A program made the translations under genes and the position numbers. From Sphingomonas sp. PP-CC-1A-547 (GTDB taxonomy: Bacteria > Pseudomonadota > Alphaproteobacteria > Sphingomonadales > Sphingomonadaceae): a DNA stretch of 64,000 nucleotides. Positions 28,064 through 36,520 of the stretch are shown here, in pieces. The notes under the pieces were generated by a model. That model had not been told where the DNA came from. It was given only the letters and a program-made list of their open reading frames with translations, and did not search any database. The stretch's first letter is position 1. Each line of letters begins with the position of its first letter. The stretch spans positions 248,001 to 312,000 of the forward strand of contig NZ_RAPZ01000011.1 of NCBI RefSeq assembly GCF_003610375.1, given 5' to 3'.

Positions 28064-29001
28064 TCGGCACCGGCTTCATCTACGGCGTCTCCGGCCTGAT
28101 GTTTGCGGCCTTCTCGATCCTGAGCGCGACCGATCGCACCAACCCGAAACGCTTCGGCAACGCGGCGTTCTACGCGGTGCTGGCGATCAGCTTCCTGCTG
28201 GGTGGAAAGCTCGGTGATGTCGGCAACGGCGTTCTCGTCCTGGCGCTCGTCGCGATCGCCGGCTCGGGCGCGATGGGGCGGGGTGGGCGTGCCACTACCA
28301 CACTCGACGAGCGCCGCGCCGAAGCCGCGCGGCTCGGTAACCGGATATTCCTCCCCGCACTGATCATCCCGGCCGCAGCACTCGGCGGAACGGTCCTGTT
28401 CCGCACAATCCCGAGCCTCGTCGACCCCAAGCAGGCAACCCTCGTCGCGCTGACCTGCGGCGTCCTGATCGCGCTGGTCGCGATGCACCTATGGTTCCGC
28501 CCCCGCATCGCCACGCCGCTCGCAGAGGGCGTGAGGCTGATGGACGCGATCGGCTGGGCGGCCGTGCTCCCCCAGATGCTGGCGAGCCTCGGCGCGGTGT
28601 TCGCGCTTGCCGGCGTCGGCGACGTCGTCGGTGGCTTAGCAGGCCATGCGATCCCGGAGGGCAGCCTGATCGGCGCGGTGCTCGCCTATACGCTCGGCAT
28701 GGCGCTATTCACGATGGTCATGGGCAACGCGTTTGCGGCGTTCCCGGTGATGGCCGCGGCTATCGGCATCCCGCTGCTCGTCCGCCACTATGGCGGCGAC
28801 CCGGCCGTAGTCGCGGCGATCGGCATGCTCAGCGGGTTCTGCGGCACGCTGATGACGCCGATGGCGGCGAACTTCAATCTTGTCCCCGCCGCCTTGCTCG
28901 ACCTCAAGGATAAGAACGCCGTCATCCGCGCGCAGATACCGACCGCACTCCCGCTGCTCGCGGTCAATATCGGCTTGCTCTACTGGCTGGGCTTCCGCTG
29001 A
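28060..29001 (+). CDS. DUF979 family membrane protein
   Basis: The 313-residue partner of the DUF969 protein has about nine hydrophobic segments. Family-like motifs are NPKRFGNAAFYAVLAISFLLG, MVMGNAFAAFPVMAAAIG and GFCGTLMTPMAANFNLVPAALL. It probably forms the main translocation subunit. Its 3' end overlaps the convergent cupin gene by 22 nt. Confidence 0.85.
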   Translation: MIGTGFIYGVSGLMFAAFSILSATDRTNPKRFGNAAFYAVLAISFLLGGKLGDVGNGVLVLALVAIAGSGAMGRGGRATTTLDERRAEAARLGNRIFLPALIIPAAALGGTVLFRTIPSLVDPKQATLVALTCGVLIALVAMHLWFRPRIATPLAEGVRLMDAIGWAAVLPQMLASLGAVFALAGVGDVVGGLAGHAIPEGSLIGAVLAYTLGMALFTMVMGNAFAAFPVMAAAIGIPLLVRHYGGDPAVVAAIGMLSGFCGTLMTPMAANFNLVPAALLDLKDKNAVIRAQIPTALPLLAVNIGLLYWLGFR

Positions 29002-29471
29002 CCTGACGTCCGGATCTTCGTCCCGAGCATGACCAGCTTGCCATCGATGCCGAACCAGTGCGGCACGCCTGCCGGGATCAGGAACACGTCGCCGACCGCG
29101 AGCTTCCGCGTCGTGCCACCCTCGATCCGGTCGCCTTCGACCAGCCCCGGAAAACGCAGCTTTGGCGCGACCAGCGTCCCACCCGAGACGAGCGTTCCCG
29201 AACCCGCCATCACGGTCGCATATTCAGCCTCGTCCGGGTGCACAGCAGGTTTGCCCGGCGCCTTCCAATATTCGAGCGCGGCGCTCGTCCCGTCCGCCTG
29301 CACCAGCGGCGCCATGGCGAACCCCTGGCCCGGCTTCATCGTCTTCTCCAACGCAACGATCCGCGCCCGTACGTCGGCCGATCCGGCAAAGCTCGTCGGA
29401 TCGCTGGCGGTCTGTGCGGGCAGGGAGGAGGTCGCGCCAATAGCTAGCACGACCGCAAGCAACGGCCGCAT
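28980..29471 (-). CDS. Secreted cupin-domain protein
   Basis: This 163-residue protein has a signal peptide (MRPLLAVVLAIGATSSLPAQ) and a single cupin barrel with conserved elements HPDEAEYATVMAGSGT and GDVFLIPAGVPHWFG. The His and Glu residues in these could bind a metal. Such small exported cupins often accompany sugar or aromatic catabolism genes without a known reaction. Its start overlaps the stop of the upstream oxidoreductase by one base (TGATG). It ends inside the tail of the convergent DUF979 gene. Confidence 0.8.
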   Translation of the reverse strand: MRPLLAVVLAIGATSSLPAQTASDPTSFAGSADVRARIVALEKTMKPGQGFAMAPLVQADGTSAALEYWKAPGKPAVHPDEAEYATVMAGSGTLVSGGTLVAPKLRFPGLVEGDRIEGGTTRKLAVGDVFLIPAGVPHWFGIDGKLVMLGTKIRTSGQRKPSQ

Positions 29472-30568
29472 CACAGCTTCACCGTCCGGCCTTCGCGTAC
29501 GGACCGATAGATCGCCTCGACGATCCGCATGTCGCGCAGGCCCTCTTCGCCCGAGACGATAGGCTCGCGCCCGTCGAGGATGCATTCCGCCAGATGATCG
29601 AGCTGCCCCGTGAACTGCGTCTTGCTGGGGCCGGGCGGGGGGCTGGTGATCGCGGTCTCGCGACCATCACGGCCGGTCCACATCTTGTTGCCGTCATAGC
29701 GCGTCGCCGGCTCCAGCTCGATGCGGCCCTTGTCGCCCATCAGCAGGATATGGTTCTGGTTGGCGCTATACATCGACTGGCATCCGGCGATCGCACCCGA
29801 CGGAAACTCGAGCGTCCATTCGATCATATCCTCGACCTCGCGAAACCGCGGGTCGCGACGGTCGGTGGATTCACGCGCGGTGACCGCGATCGGCTCCTCG
29901 CCGGTCATGTAGCGCGCGGCCTGAAGACTGTAGATGCCCATGTCCATCAGCGACCCGCCGCCCGACAAGGCGCGCTTGAGGCGCCACTTGTTTGGGTCCC
30001 CCTGGACGAAACCATGCTCCGAACGGACGTAGCGGATCTTGCCCGCCGCGCCGGACTTGGCGAGCCGCATCGCTTCCAGGTTGAACGGCTCGAAATGGCA
30101 GCGATAGCCGATCATCAGCTTCTTGCCCGCGGTCTTGCACGCCCGGATCATCGCTTCGCATTCTGCGACCGAAATCGCCATCGGCTTCTCGCACATTACG
30201 TGCTTGCCGGCCTTTGCCGCGCGAATGGTGTATTCGGCGTGCATCGAGTTGGGCAGGCAGACATAGACGATGTCGACGTCGGGATTGTCGCGGATGCGGT
30301 CGAAATCGGCGTAGGTATAGATCGACCGCTCGGGCACGCCGTATTTGGCCGCGGTCGCGAGCGCCTTGGTCCGGTCGCCGCTGACCAACGCGGTCACGCG
30401 CGAATGCTCGCAATTGACGAACTGCGGCATGATCGTCTGCAACCCGTAATAGCCGAGTCCGACGATCGCATAGCCAAGCTTCCGGTCGGGCGCCGCACGC
30501 GCCACGCCGCTCGATGTGGCGGCCAGCGTTGCCGCGGCGACCAGGAGATCACGCCTGCCGAATTCCAT
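29471..30568 (-). CDS. Gfo/Idh/MocA oxidoreductase, probably Tat-exported
   Basis: The 365-residue protein has a twin-arginine-like leader (MEFGRRDLLVAAATLAATSSGVARA) and the glucose-fructose oxidoreductase fold. The dinucleotide site is YAIVGLGYYG, the conserved EKP is at HVMCEKPMA, and the catalytic lysine region is IGYRCHFEPFN with a later GSLMDMGIYSLQ. These enzymes oxidise or isomerise sugars with tightly bound NADP in the periplasm. AAGGAA precedes the start. It is the middle gene of an operon (esterase, oxidoreductase, cupin) with one-base overlaps at both ends. Confidence 0.9.
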   Translation of the reverse strand: MEFGRRDLLVAAATLAATSSGVARAAPDRKLGYAIVGLGYYGLQTIMPQFVNCEHSRVTALVSGDRTKALATAAKYGVPERSIYTYADFDRIRDNPDVDIVYVCLPNSMHAEYTIRAAKAGKHVMCEKPMAISVAECEAMIRACKTAGKKLMIGYRCHFEPFNLEAMRLAKSGAAGKIRYVRSEHGFVQGDPNKWRLKRALSGGGSLMDMGIYSLQAARYMTGEEPIAVTARESTDRRDPRFREVEDMIEWTLEFPSGAIAGCQSMYSANQNHILLMGDKGRIELEPATRYDGNKMWTGRDGRETAITSPPPGPSKTQFTGQLDHLAECILDGREPIVSGEEGLRDMRIVEAIYRSVREGRTVKL

Positions 30569-31452
30569 CAGGGTTCCTTTCGAGAAACTGGAAGCATCTT
30601 TGCCGATCCGCGCGGAATGAGCCAGCCGCCATCGGCAAGCCAGTCCGCCAGTCGATCGGGCCAGTGCTGGATCGAGATGCGCTCCGACCGCGTGCCGAGA
30701 TTGAACGCATGATCGGTGTCCGCGTAAAGGTGCAGCTCCGCCGAAACGCCCGCGTTGCGAAGCTGCGAATACAGGGTCATTGCCGACGTCGCGCAGCACT
30801 GGTCGAGCGAGCCCGCGATGAGGAACGCAGGCGGCGCGTTTACGACGGCCTTGGCCGGCGTGCCGAGCGGCCCCGGATAGACCAGCACCTGGAAGTCCGG
30901 CCGTGCACTCACGCGGTCGACCGAGTCCACCGGCGTCTGGGCCGGCGCGGGGTTGTCAGCGACGAGCGACACGAGTTCGCCGCCTGCCGAAAAGCCCATC
31001 ACGCCGATCCGGGCAGGATCGATCGCATAGTCGCTCGCATGCGCGCGGACCCACCGGACCGCACGCCGCAGGTCGGCCGCCGCGTCGCGCTCGATATCGT
31101 ACGATGAACCCGGATCACGCGCGAGGCGGTATTTCAGGACGAACGTCGTGACGCCGTAGCGGTTGAGCGCCTTAGCCGGCACCTCGCCTTCGTTGATTAA
31201 AACCAGCATGCGGTGACCGCCACCGGGCGCGATGATCACTGCGGCGCCGTTGGCATGGCTGGGGGCTGGACGGTGGATCGTCAGCGTCGGGTTGTGGACG
31301 TTGCTGACATAGCTGTCCTTCACCGTCTCTGCCTCGGTCCGGCGCGCTTCCGATCCAGGCGCGCCATTCGGCCAGAGCGCCACGACGGGGGCCTGTTGCG
31401 CCGCGACGGGCGCTGCAACCAGCATAAGGGCGAAAGCAACGCGTAGCGACAT
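30568..31452 (-). CDS. Secreted alpha/beta-hydrolase (acetyl-xylan-esterase-like)
   Basis: The 294-residue protein has a signal peptide (MSLRVAFALMLVAAPVAAQ), an oxyanion loop IIAPGGGHRM, the nucleophile elbow GFSAGGE, and late Asp/His in a SLDQCC and DTDHAFNLG region. Relatives deacetylate plant polysaccharides such as xylan. The context of pectate lyase, gluconokinase and lactonase genes fits plant carbohydrate breakdown. The stop shares one base with the next start, TGATG. A palindrome about 75 bp upstream may be its operator. Confidence 0.85.
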   Translation of the reverse strand: MSLRVAFALMLVAAPVAAQQAPVVALWPNGAPGSEARRTEAETVKDSYVSNVHNPTLTIHRPAPSHANGAAVIIAPGGGHRMLVLINEGEVPAKALNRYGVTTFVLKYRLARDPGSSYDIERDAAADLRRAVRWVRAHASDYAIDPARIGVMGFSAGGELVSLVADNPAPAQTPVDSVDRVSARPDFQVLVYPGPLGTPAKAVVNAPPAFLIAGSLDQCCATSAMTLYSQLRNAGVSAELHLYADTDHAFNLGTRSERISIQHWPDRLADWLADGGWLIPRGSAKMLPVSRKEP

Positions 31453-31517
31453 CAACGACCCTCGACCGCACTCCTGCGCGAGTACTGCCACCGAGTGTCG
31501 GCCATGTCGGCCGGCTT

Positions 31518-31539
31518 GGCTATTACGACCTTCGTCGTG
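31518..31539 (+). promoter_or_regulatory. Candidate operator A
   Basis: GGCTATTACGACCTTCGTCGTG contains the palindrome ACGAC-N4-GTCGT. It lies upstream of the esterase operon and overlaps the last codons of gntK. It matches 20 of 22 positions with operator B at 32182-32203. Confidence 0.45.
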
Positions 31540-32155
31540 CGTCTTCGGCCGTCTCGGCCGGGCCGGACATCTCGCGTCCGATCCACGCGAGCGCTTCGGC
31601 GCAAAGCCGATCGGGCGCATGTTCCGCATCGAGCGTGACGGCGCGCTCGTCGGGACCCAGTTCTTCCAGGGTATCGAGCTGACTCGCGAGCAGGCTGGCC
31701 GGCATGTAATGGTCCGCACGGTGGACCAGCCGTCGGGCGAGTTCACCGCTGTCCTTCGTATCGAGAAACACGAACAGCAACGGCATGCCGACGGCATCCG
31801 CCAGTCGATCGCGATAGGCGCGCTTCAACGCGGAACATGCTGCAACCGCGGTGCCGTCCATCAGGGCTGCATCATGCAACCCGGCGGCGATCCTATCGAG
31901 CCAGGGCCAGCGATCCTGATCGTCAAGCGGATGGCCAGACCGCATCTTCGCGACGCTGTCCGCACTGTGGAAATCATCGCCTTCGAGGAAATCGCAGCGC
32001 AGATGGCGCGCAAGTTCGGCACCCAGTGTCGACTTGCCGCTGCCGCTGACGCCCATCACGATGATGGCATAGGGTGGCGCGTCGGCCGGATTGGGGATCG
32101 TTTGGAAGGAAGGAGGCACTGGCTCTCCATAAGCTGCGCGCGGTCGGTTCGTCAC
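31523..32155 (-). CDS. gntK: Gluconokinase
   Basis: The 210-residue cytoplasmic P-loop kinase phosphorylates gluconate to 6-phosphogluconate. The Walker A motif GVSGSGKST and the family segments FLEGDDFHS, GHPLDDQDRWPWL and CSALKRAYRD are all present; the late HYMPASLLASQLDTLE is also typical. The start is uncertain: a GTG at 32155 gives about 28 residues before the domain and a GTG at 32119 fewer. It is divergent from the large lyase gene, sharing a region with operator B. Confidence 0.93.
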   Translation of the reverse strand: MTNRPRAAYGEPVPPSFQTIPNPADAPPYAIIVMGVSGSGKSTLGAELARHLRCDFLEGDDFHSADSVAKMRSGHPLDDQDRWPWLDRIAAGLHDAALMDGTAVAACSALKRAYRDRLADAVGMPLLFVFLDTKDSGELARRLVHRADHYMPASLLASQLDTLEELGPDERAVTLDAEHAPDRLCAEALAWIGREMSGPAETAEDARRRS

Positions 32156-32181
32156 CGTCTATCGTCCGTGCGCGCGGGATC

Positions 32182-32203
32182 GGCTACTACGACCTTGGTC
32201 GTG
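32182..32203 (+). promoter_or_regulatory. Candidate operator B
   Basis: GGCTACTACGACCTTGGTCGTG has the palindrome ACGAC-N4-GTCGT and lies in the divergent region between gntK and the lyase gene, about 95 bp before the lyase start. It is nearly identical to operator A at 31518. Confidence 0.45.
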
Positions 32204-32289
32204 ATCGCCTATGGTCGCATGCGCCACTACCTCCAGTGCAGACTGGCGGACATCGTTCGGTGCGTCCCACAACAATCTCGGGTGAGCCT

Positions 32290-35200
32290 GTGAAACTGAC
32301 ACTAGCGATCGCGCTTCTGGGGACGACCGTTCCAGCGTTTGCGGCACCCCGTTCGGCCTCTCCCTCTCGATCGGTATTTCTCACCGCACCGGCAGATCCA
32401 CGCGCGGTGACGGTTCGCGGCCGTGGTGACGGCCGATCCGACGATACCGCCGCGATCCAGGCCGCGATCGACAGCGCGGCGAGCGCGAAAGGCGGCGAGG
32501 GCATCGTCTTCCTGCCCGCCGGCCGCTATCGTATCTCGCGAACCATCTTCGTCTGGCCCGGCGTGCGCGTGTTCGGCACGGGCAAGACGCGACCCGTCAT
32601 CACGCTCGGCGCTGCGACCCCAGGGTTCCAGACCGGCGTGGCGAACATGCTGTTCTTCACCGGTTCGCGTGCCGACAGCCGCGCCGCACCGCCAAAGGTA
32701 CCGGTGCCACCGCCGACCAGCGTACCGTTCGACGCCACCATCGCCGACGCCAATTCGGGGACATTCTACTCCGCACTCAGCAACGTCGATTTCGAGATCG
32801 GCGACGGCAATCCCGCGGCGACCGCGGTCCGGTTCCACTTGGCGCAGCACGCATATTTGAGCCATGTCGACTTCCACATCGGCTCCGGGTTGGCCGGTAT
32901 CTATCAGGTCGGCAATGTCGGGCAGGACCTGCGCTTCTTCGGCGGGCGCTACGGCATCCTCAGCGAGAAGACCTCGCCCGCATGGCAGTACACCTTGCTG
33001 GATTCGTCGTTCGAGGGCCAGCGCGACGCCGCGATCCGTGAGCATGAGGCGGGGCTGACACTCGTCAACACAAGCATCCGCAACGTCCCCGTCGGGATCG
33101 AGATCGACCGTGGCTATGGCGACTGGCTATGGGGCCGCGACGTGCGGTTCGAGAACGTCTCGGACGCCGCCGTCGTCATCAGCAACGAGGATAATGTCTA
33201 CACGCAGATCGGCTTCCAGGACGCCACTGCCAGCGCCGTGCCGATCTTCGCGCGGTTCCGTGACAGCGGGAAGACCGTGGCCGGGCAGGGCGCAAAATAC
33301 CGGGTCAAGGCGTTTACCTACGGCCTGACGCTGCCGGGGCTCGGCGCGACCGGCAAGTACGAGACGCGCGTCGATGCCGCGACGATCCGGGCAATGCCCA
33401 AGCGGATACCGTCCGCGATCCGCTCGCTGCCGCCCGTCGCGCAGTGGTTCGACGTGCGAAGCGCGGGCGCGAAGGGCGACGACGCAACCGACGATACCGC
33501 AGCGATCCAGCGCGCGATCGATACGCACCGCGTGGTCTATTTCCCCACCGGCTTCTACCGCGTTTCCGCTACGCTGAAGCTGCGGTCCGACACGGTGCTG
33601 ATCGGCCTGCATCCGGACATGACGCAGATCGTCCTGGCGGACGACACGCCAAGCTTCCGCGGCATCGGTGCCGCCAAGGGGCTGATCGAAAGCGCAAAGG
33701 GTGGCGCGGCGATCGTCTCCGGCATCGGCCTGACCACCGGCGGCATCAACCCGCGCGCGACGGCGTTGCTATGGAAGGCCGGCGCGGACTCGCTGGTCGA
33801 CGACGTCCGCTTCCATGGTGGCCACGGCACCAGCCGTGCCGACGGCAGCCGGATCGATCCGTACAATGCCGACCACACCGGCGACGCCGATCCGCGCAAG
33901 CGCTGGGACGGGCAATATGCGAGCCTCTCGGTCACCGATGGCGGCGGCGGCACGTTCAACAATTTGTGGACCCCCAACACCTTCGCCGCCGCCGGGCTCC
34001 ACGTCTCGAACACCAGCACGCCGGGCCATGTGTACGAGATGTCCGCCGAGCATCACGCGGGCGCGGAAATCGTCCTGGACGGCGTCAAGAACTGGGAGTT
34101 CCTCGCGCCGCAGACCGAGGAAGAGGCGGGCGAGAGCCGCAATGCGTTGTCGCTCGAGGTTCGCAATTCGAGCAACATCCTGTTCGCGAACTATCACGCG
34201 TACAGGGTCACACGGTCGCTCCAGCCGGCGCCATCGGCGGTGCGGATCTACAATTCCAACGATATCCGCTTCCGCAACGTGCATGTGAACGGCGAGAGCG
34301 GGCTGGCGTTCTGCGATGCGGAAGGCTGCGGCACCGACCTGCGCGCGAGCAAGTTCCCGTACGAGAACGCGGTCCAGGACATGACCAACGGAGCGGAGGT
34401 GCGCGAACGCGAGTTCGCGGTGCTGGACGTGAAGCGCGGCGCCATGCCGGTCGCGACGACCACTGGCCCGGCCGTCCGCAAGCTGGAAGACGGGTTCTAC
34501 TCGATCGCCGGCGCGGCGGTGGATGCGAAGGGCAAGCTCTACTTCGTCGAGCATAATACGCACCGCATCTATGGCTGGACGGCGAGTGAGGGGCTGTCGG
34601 TCGCCGCCGATGCGCCCGTCGATCCGGTCAATCTCGCGGTCGATCGCTCGGGTAACCTCATGGTGCTGTCGTCCGATGGCGAGGCAGGAACGGTCTACAG
34701 CATCAAGCCCGGCGACCCCGATAGCATAGCCGTGATCCCACCCACGTCGGTCACCCCGCACCGCGATGCGAGCGTCGCACTACCCGGCAATTTCTGGGTG
34801 AATGGCGAGTTCAGGGATCAGATCGATCCGACGACCTACCAGTTCACGACGCTCGGCGAGATGTTCGCGCGCGACATGGCCCTGCCCAAGCCGCGCGAAT
34901 ATGTCTCGCCAGACGGCTCGCTGGTCCTACCCGCGTATCGCACCGTCCAGCAAGGGCCGCCCAACCATCTCGGCTGGCGCTTCTCGGACGCACTCGACAC
35001 CTACGGCTTCGTGAACGCCAAGCTCGGCGAGCGCGTGTTCGTCAGCAACGGCTCCGAAGCCAAAACTTATAGCGGACTGGTCGGCGTGGGCGGCAGCATC
35101 ACCGATCTGAAGCCGTTCGCCAACCGCGGCGGCGAGAGCGTCGCGGTCGGGCCGGACGGCCGTGTCTACCTCGCGAACGGCCAGGTGTTCGTCCACGACC

Positions 35201-35325
35201 TGGATGGACGCGAGTCCGGACGGATCGACGTCCCCGAGCGGCCGCTGCAACTGATCTTCGGCGGCACGAACGGGCGGACGCTGTTCATCCTAACGCACCA
35301 CGCGCTCTACGCGGTCGAAACCTGA
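32290..35325 (+). CDS. Large secreted pectate-lyase-fold protein with beta-propeller tail
   Basis: The 1011-residue protein starts at a GTG that gives a signal peptide (MKLTLAIALLGTTVPAFA). It has two pectate-lyase superfamily openings, VRGRGDGRSDDTAAIQAAID and VRSAGAKGDDATDDTAAIQRAID, near residues 40 and 400, each followed by right-handed beta-helix sequence. The last 280 residues resemble an SMP-30/gluconolactonase-like propeller (GAAVDAKGKLYFVEHNTHRI, NLAVDRSGNLMVLSS). It probably degrades a plant or microbial polysaccharide outside the cytoplasm. The exact reaction (lyase or hydrolase) is not clear. The gene is divergent from gntK. Confidence 0.85.
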   Translation: MKLTLAIALLGTTVPAFAAPRSASPSRSVFLTAPADPRAVTVRGRGDGRSDDTAAIQAAIDSAASAKGGEGIVFLPAGRYRISRTIFVWPGVRVFGTGKTRPVITLGAATPGFQTGVANMLFFTGSRADSRAAPPKVPVPPPTSVPFDATIADANSGTFYSALSNVDFEIGDGNPAATAVRFHLAQHAYLSHVDFHIGSGLAGIYQVGNVGQDLRFFGGRYGILSEKTSPAWQYTLLDSSFEGQRDAAIREHEAGLTLVNTSIRNVPVGIEIDRGYGDWLWGRDVRFENVSDAAVVISNEDNVYTQIGFQDATASAVPIFARFRDSGKTVAGQGAKYRVKAFTYGLTLPGLGATGKYETRVDAATIRAMPKRIPSAIRSLPPVAQWFDVRSAGAKGDDATDDTAAIQRAIDTHRVVYFPTGFYRVSATLKLRSDTVLIGLHPDMTQIVLADDTPSFRGIGAAKGLIESAKGGAAIVSGIGLTTGGINPRATALLWKAGADSLVDDVRFHGGHGTSRADGSRIDPYNADHTGDADPRKRWDGQYASLSVTDGGGGTFNNLWTPNTFAAAGLHVSNTSTPGHVYEMSAEHHAGAEIVLDGVKNWEFLAPQTEEEAGESRNALSLEVRNSSNILFANYHAYRVTRSLQPAPSAVRIYNSNDIRFRNVHVNGESGLAFCDAEGCGTDLRASKFPYENAVQDMTNGAEVREREFAVLDVKRGAMPVATTTGPAVRKLEDGFYSIAGAAVDAKGKLYFVEHNTHRIYGWTASEGLSVAADAPVDPVNLAVDRSGNLMVLSSDGEAGTVYSIKPGDPDSIAVIPPTSVTPHRDASVALPGNFWVNGEFRDQIDPTTYQFTTLGEMFARDMALPKPREYVSPDGSLVLPAYRTVQQGPPNHLGWRFSDALDTYGFVNAKLGERVFVSNGSEAKTYSGLVGVGGSITDLKPFANRGGESVAVGPDGRVYLANGQVFVHDLDGRESGRIDVPERPLQLIFGGTNGRTLFILTHHALYAVET

Positions 35326-35392
35326 GTGGCGTTCGTTGCCTCGGCCGCACCGCTGACGCATGACACCCGCCGATAACTGCAAAGGAACGGGC

Positions 35393-36505
35393 ATGACCGA
35401 CTGGACCACGACACGACGGTCGGCCCTGACCGCGATGGCGGCAACGATCGCCTTCCCCGCGGTCGCGGCCGGCGGCGGCAAGCGGCGGGTACGGTTGATC
35501 GCAGGCACCTACGCACGCGAAGGCGGCAAGGGCGTATATCCGATCTCGTTCGATCCCGATCGCGACACATGGCAGGTCGGCACGCCGATATCGGGGATCG
35601 ACGATGCCTCGTTTGGCGTCGGCGGCGGGCCGGGCGACGCGTATTACTTCGTCCGTGAGAAGGCCGCGGGCGAGATCGCTGCCTACGCACCCGACTGGTC
35701 GCACCGCAGCACCGCCTCCACCGCAGGCGCCGACCCCTGTTACGTCGCGATCGACCGCGCCAGTGCCTGCCTCGCGGTCGCCAATTATTCGAGTGGCAGC
35801 GTCGCGTTCCACCGCCTCGACGCGCGTACCGGTGTGCCAGGCAAGCCAGTCGTGTTCCGCCACACGGGGCATGGCCCGAACAAGGCCCGACAGGAGGCGC
35901 CGCATGCGCACTGGGTCGGCTTCAGCCCGGATCGCCGCTGGCTGCATTCGGTCGACCTGGGAACGGACACGATCTTCGCCTATCGCTTCGACCCGCGGGC
36001 GCGCTCACTGGCCGAGCCGGTCGCGGCATGGCGTGCGCCGCCGGGCGCGGGGCCGCGCCATCTCGTCCACCATCCCCGCCGCCCACTCGCCTACGTGGTG
36101 TGCGAACTGTCCAACACTGTCATCATGCTCGACGCCCGCGCAGACGGCAGTTTCGCGACCCGCCACACGGTCTCGACGCTGCCGAGCGGGTACGAGGGCG
36201 CGTCGCAGGCCGCGCATATCGCGATCGACCAGGCCGGGCGGCGGCTCTACGTCTCGAACCGTGGCCATGACAGCGTCGCCGTCTTCGCGCTGGACGCGTC
36301 AGGCCTGCCGAGCTTGCTCCAGCATGTCCCCAGCGGCGGCGAGTGGCCGCGCTTCCTTCTGGTCCTCGAAGCACAGCGCCGTGTCCTCGTCGGCAACGAG
36401 CGGTCCGGCACGCTGGAGATATTCCGGATCGAACCCGATGGCCGACTGACCGAAACCGGACAGACGCTGTCTGTGCCCGGCGTGGTCTTCGTCGGCCAGG
36501 TCTAG
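35393..36505 (+). CDS. Exported lactonase-family beta-propeller (6-phosphogluconolactonase-like)
   Basis: The 370-residue protein has a leader with a twin-arginine-like TRRSALTAMAATIAFP segment after AAAGGAA. The mature part is a seven-bladed propeller of the YbhE/lactonase family: GTYAREGGKGVYPI, YVAIDRASACLAVANYSSGS, HAHWVGFSPDRRWL, LYVSNRGHDSVAVFA and GNERSGTLEIFRI. It may open sugar lactones made by the neighbouring oxidoreductase, delivering acids for gluconokinase. It follows the lyase gene by about 70 nt and is probably co-transcribed. Confidence 0.85.
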   Translation: MTDWTTTRRSALTAMAATIAFPAVAAGGGKRRVRLIAGTYAREGGKGVYPISFDPDRDTWQVGTPISGIDDASFGVGGGPGDAYYFVREKAAGEIAAYAPDWSHRSTASTAGADPCYVAIDRASACLAVANYSSGSVAFHRLDARTGVPGKPVVFRHTGHGPNKARQEAPHAHWVGFSPDRRWLHSVDLGTDTIFAYRFDPRARSLAEPVAAWRAPPGAGPRHLVHHPRRPLAYVVCELSNTVIMLDARADGSFATRHTVSTLPSGYEGASQAAHIAIDQAGRRLYVSNRGHDSVAVFALDASGLPSLLQHVPSGGEWPRFLLVLEAQRRVLVGNERSGTLEIFRIEPDGRLTETGQTLSVPGVVFVGQV

Positions 36506-36520
36506 CACGCGTCCGCTAGT

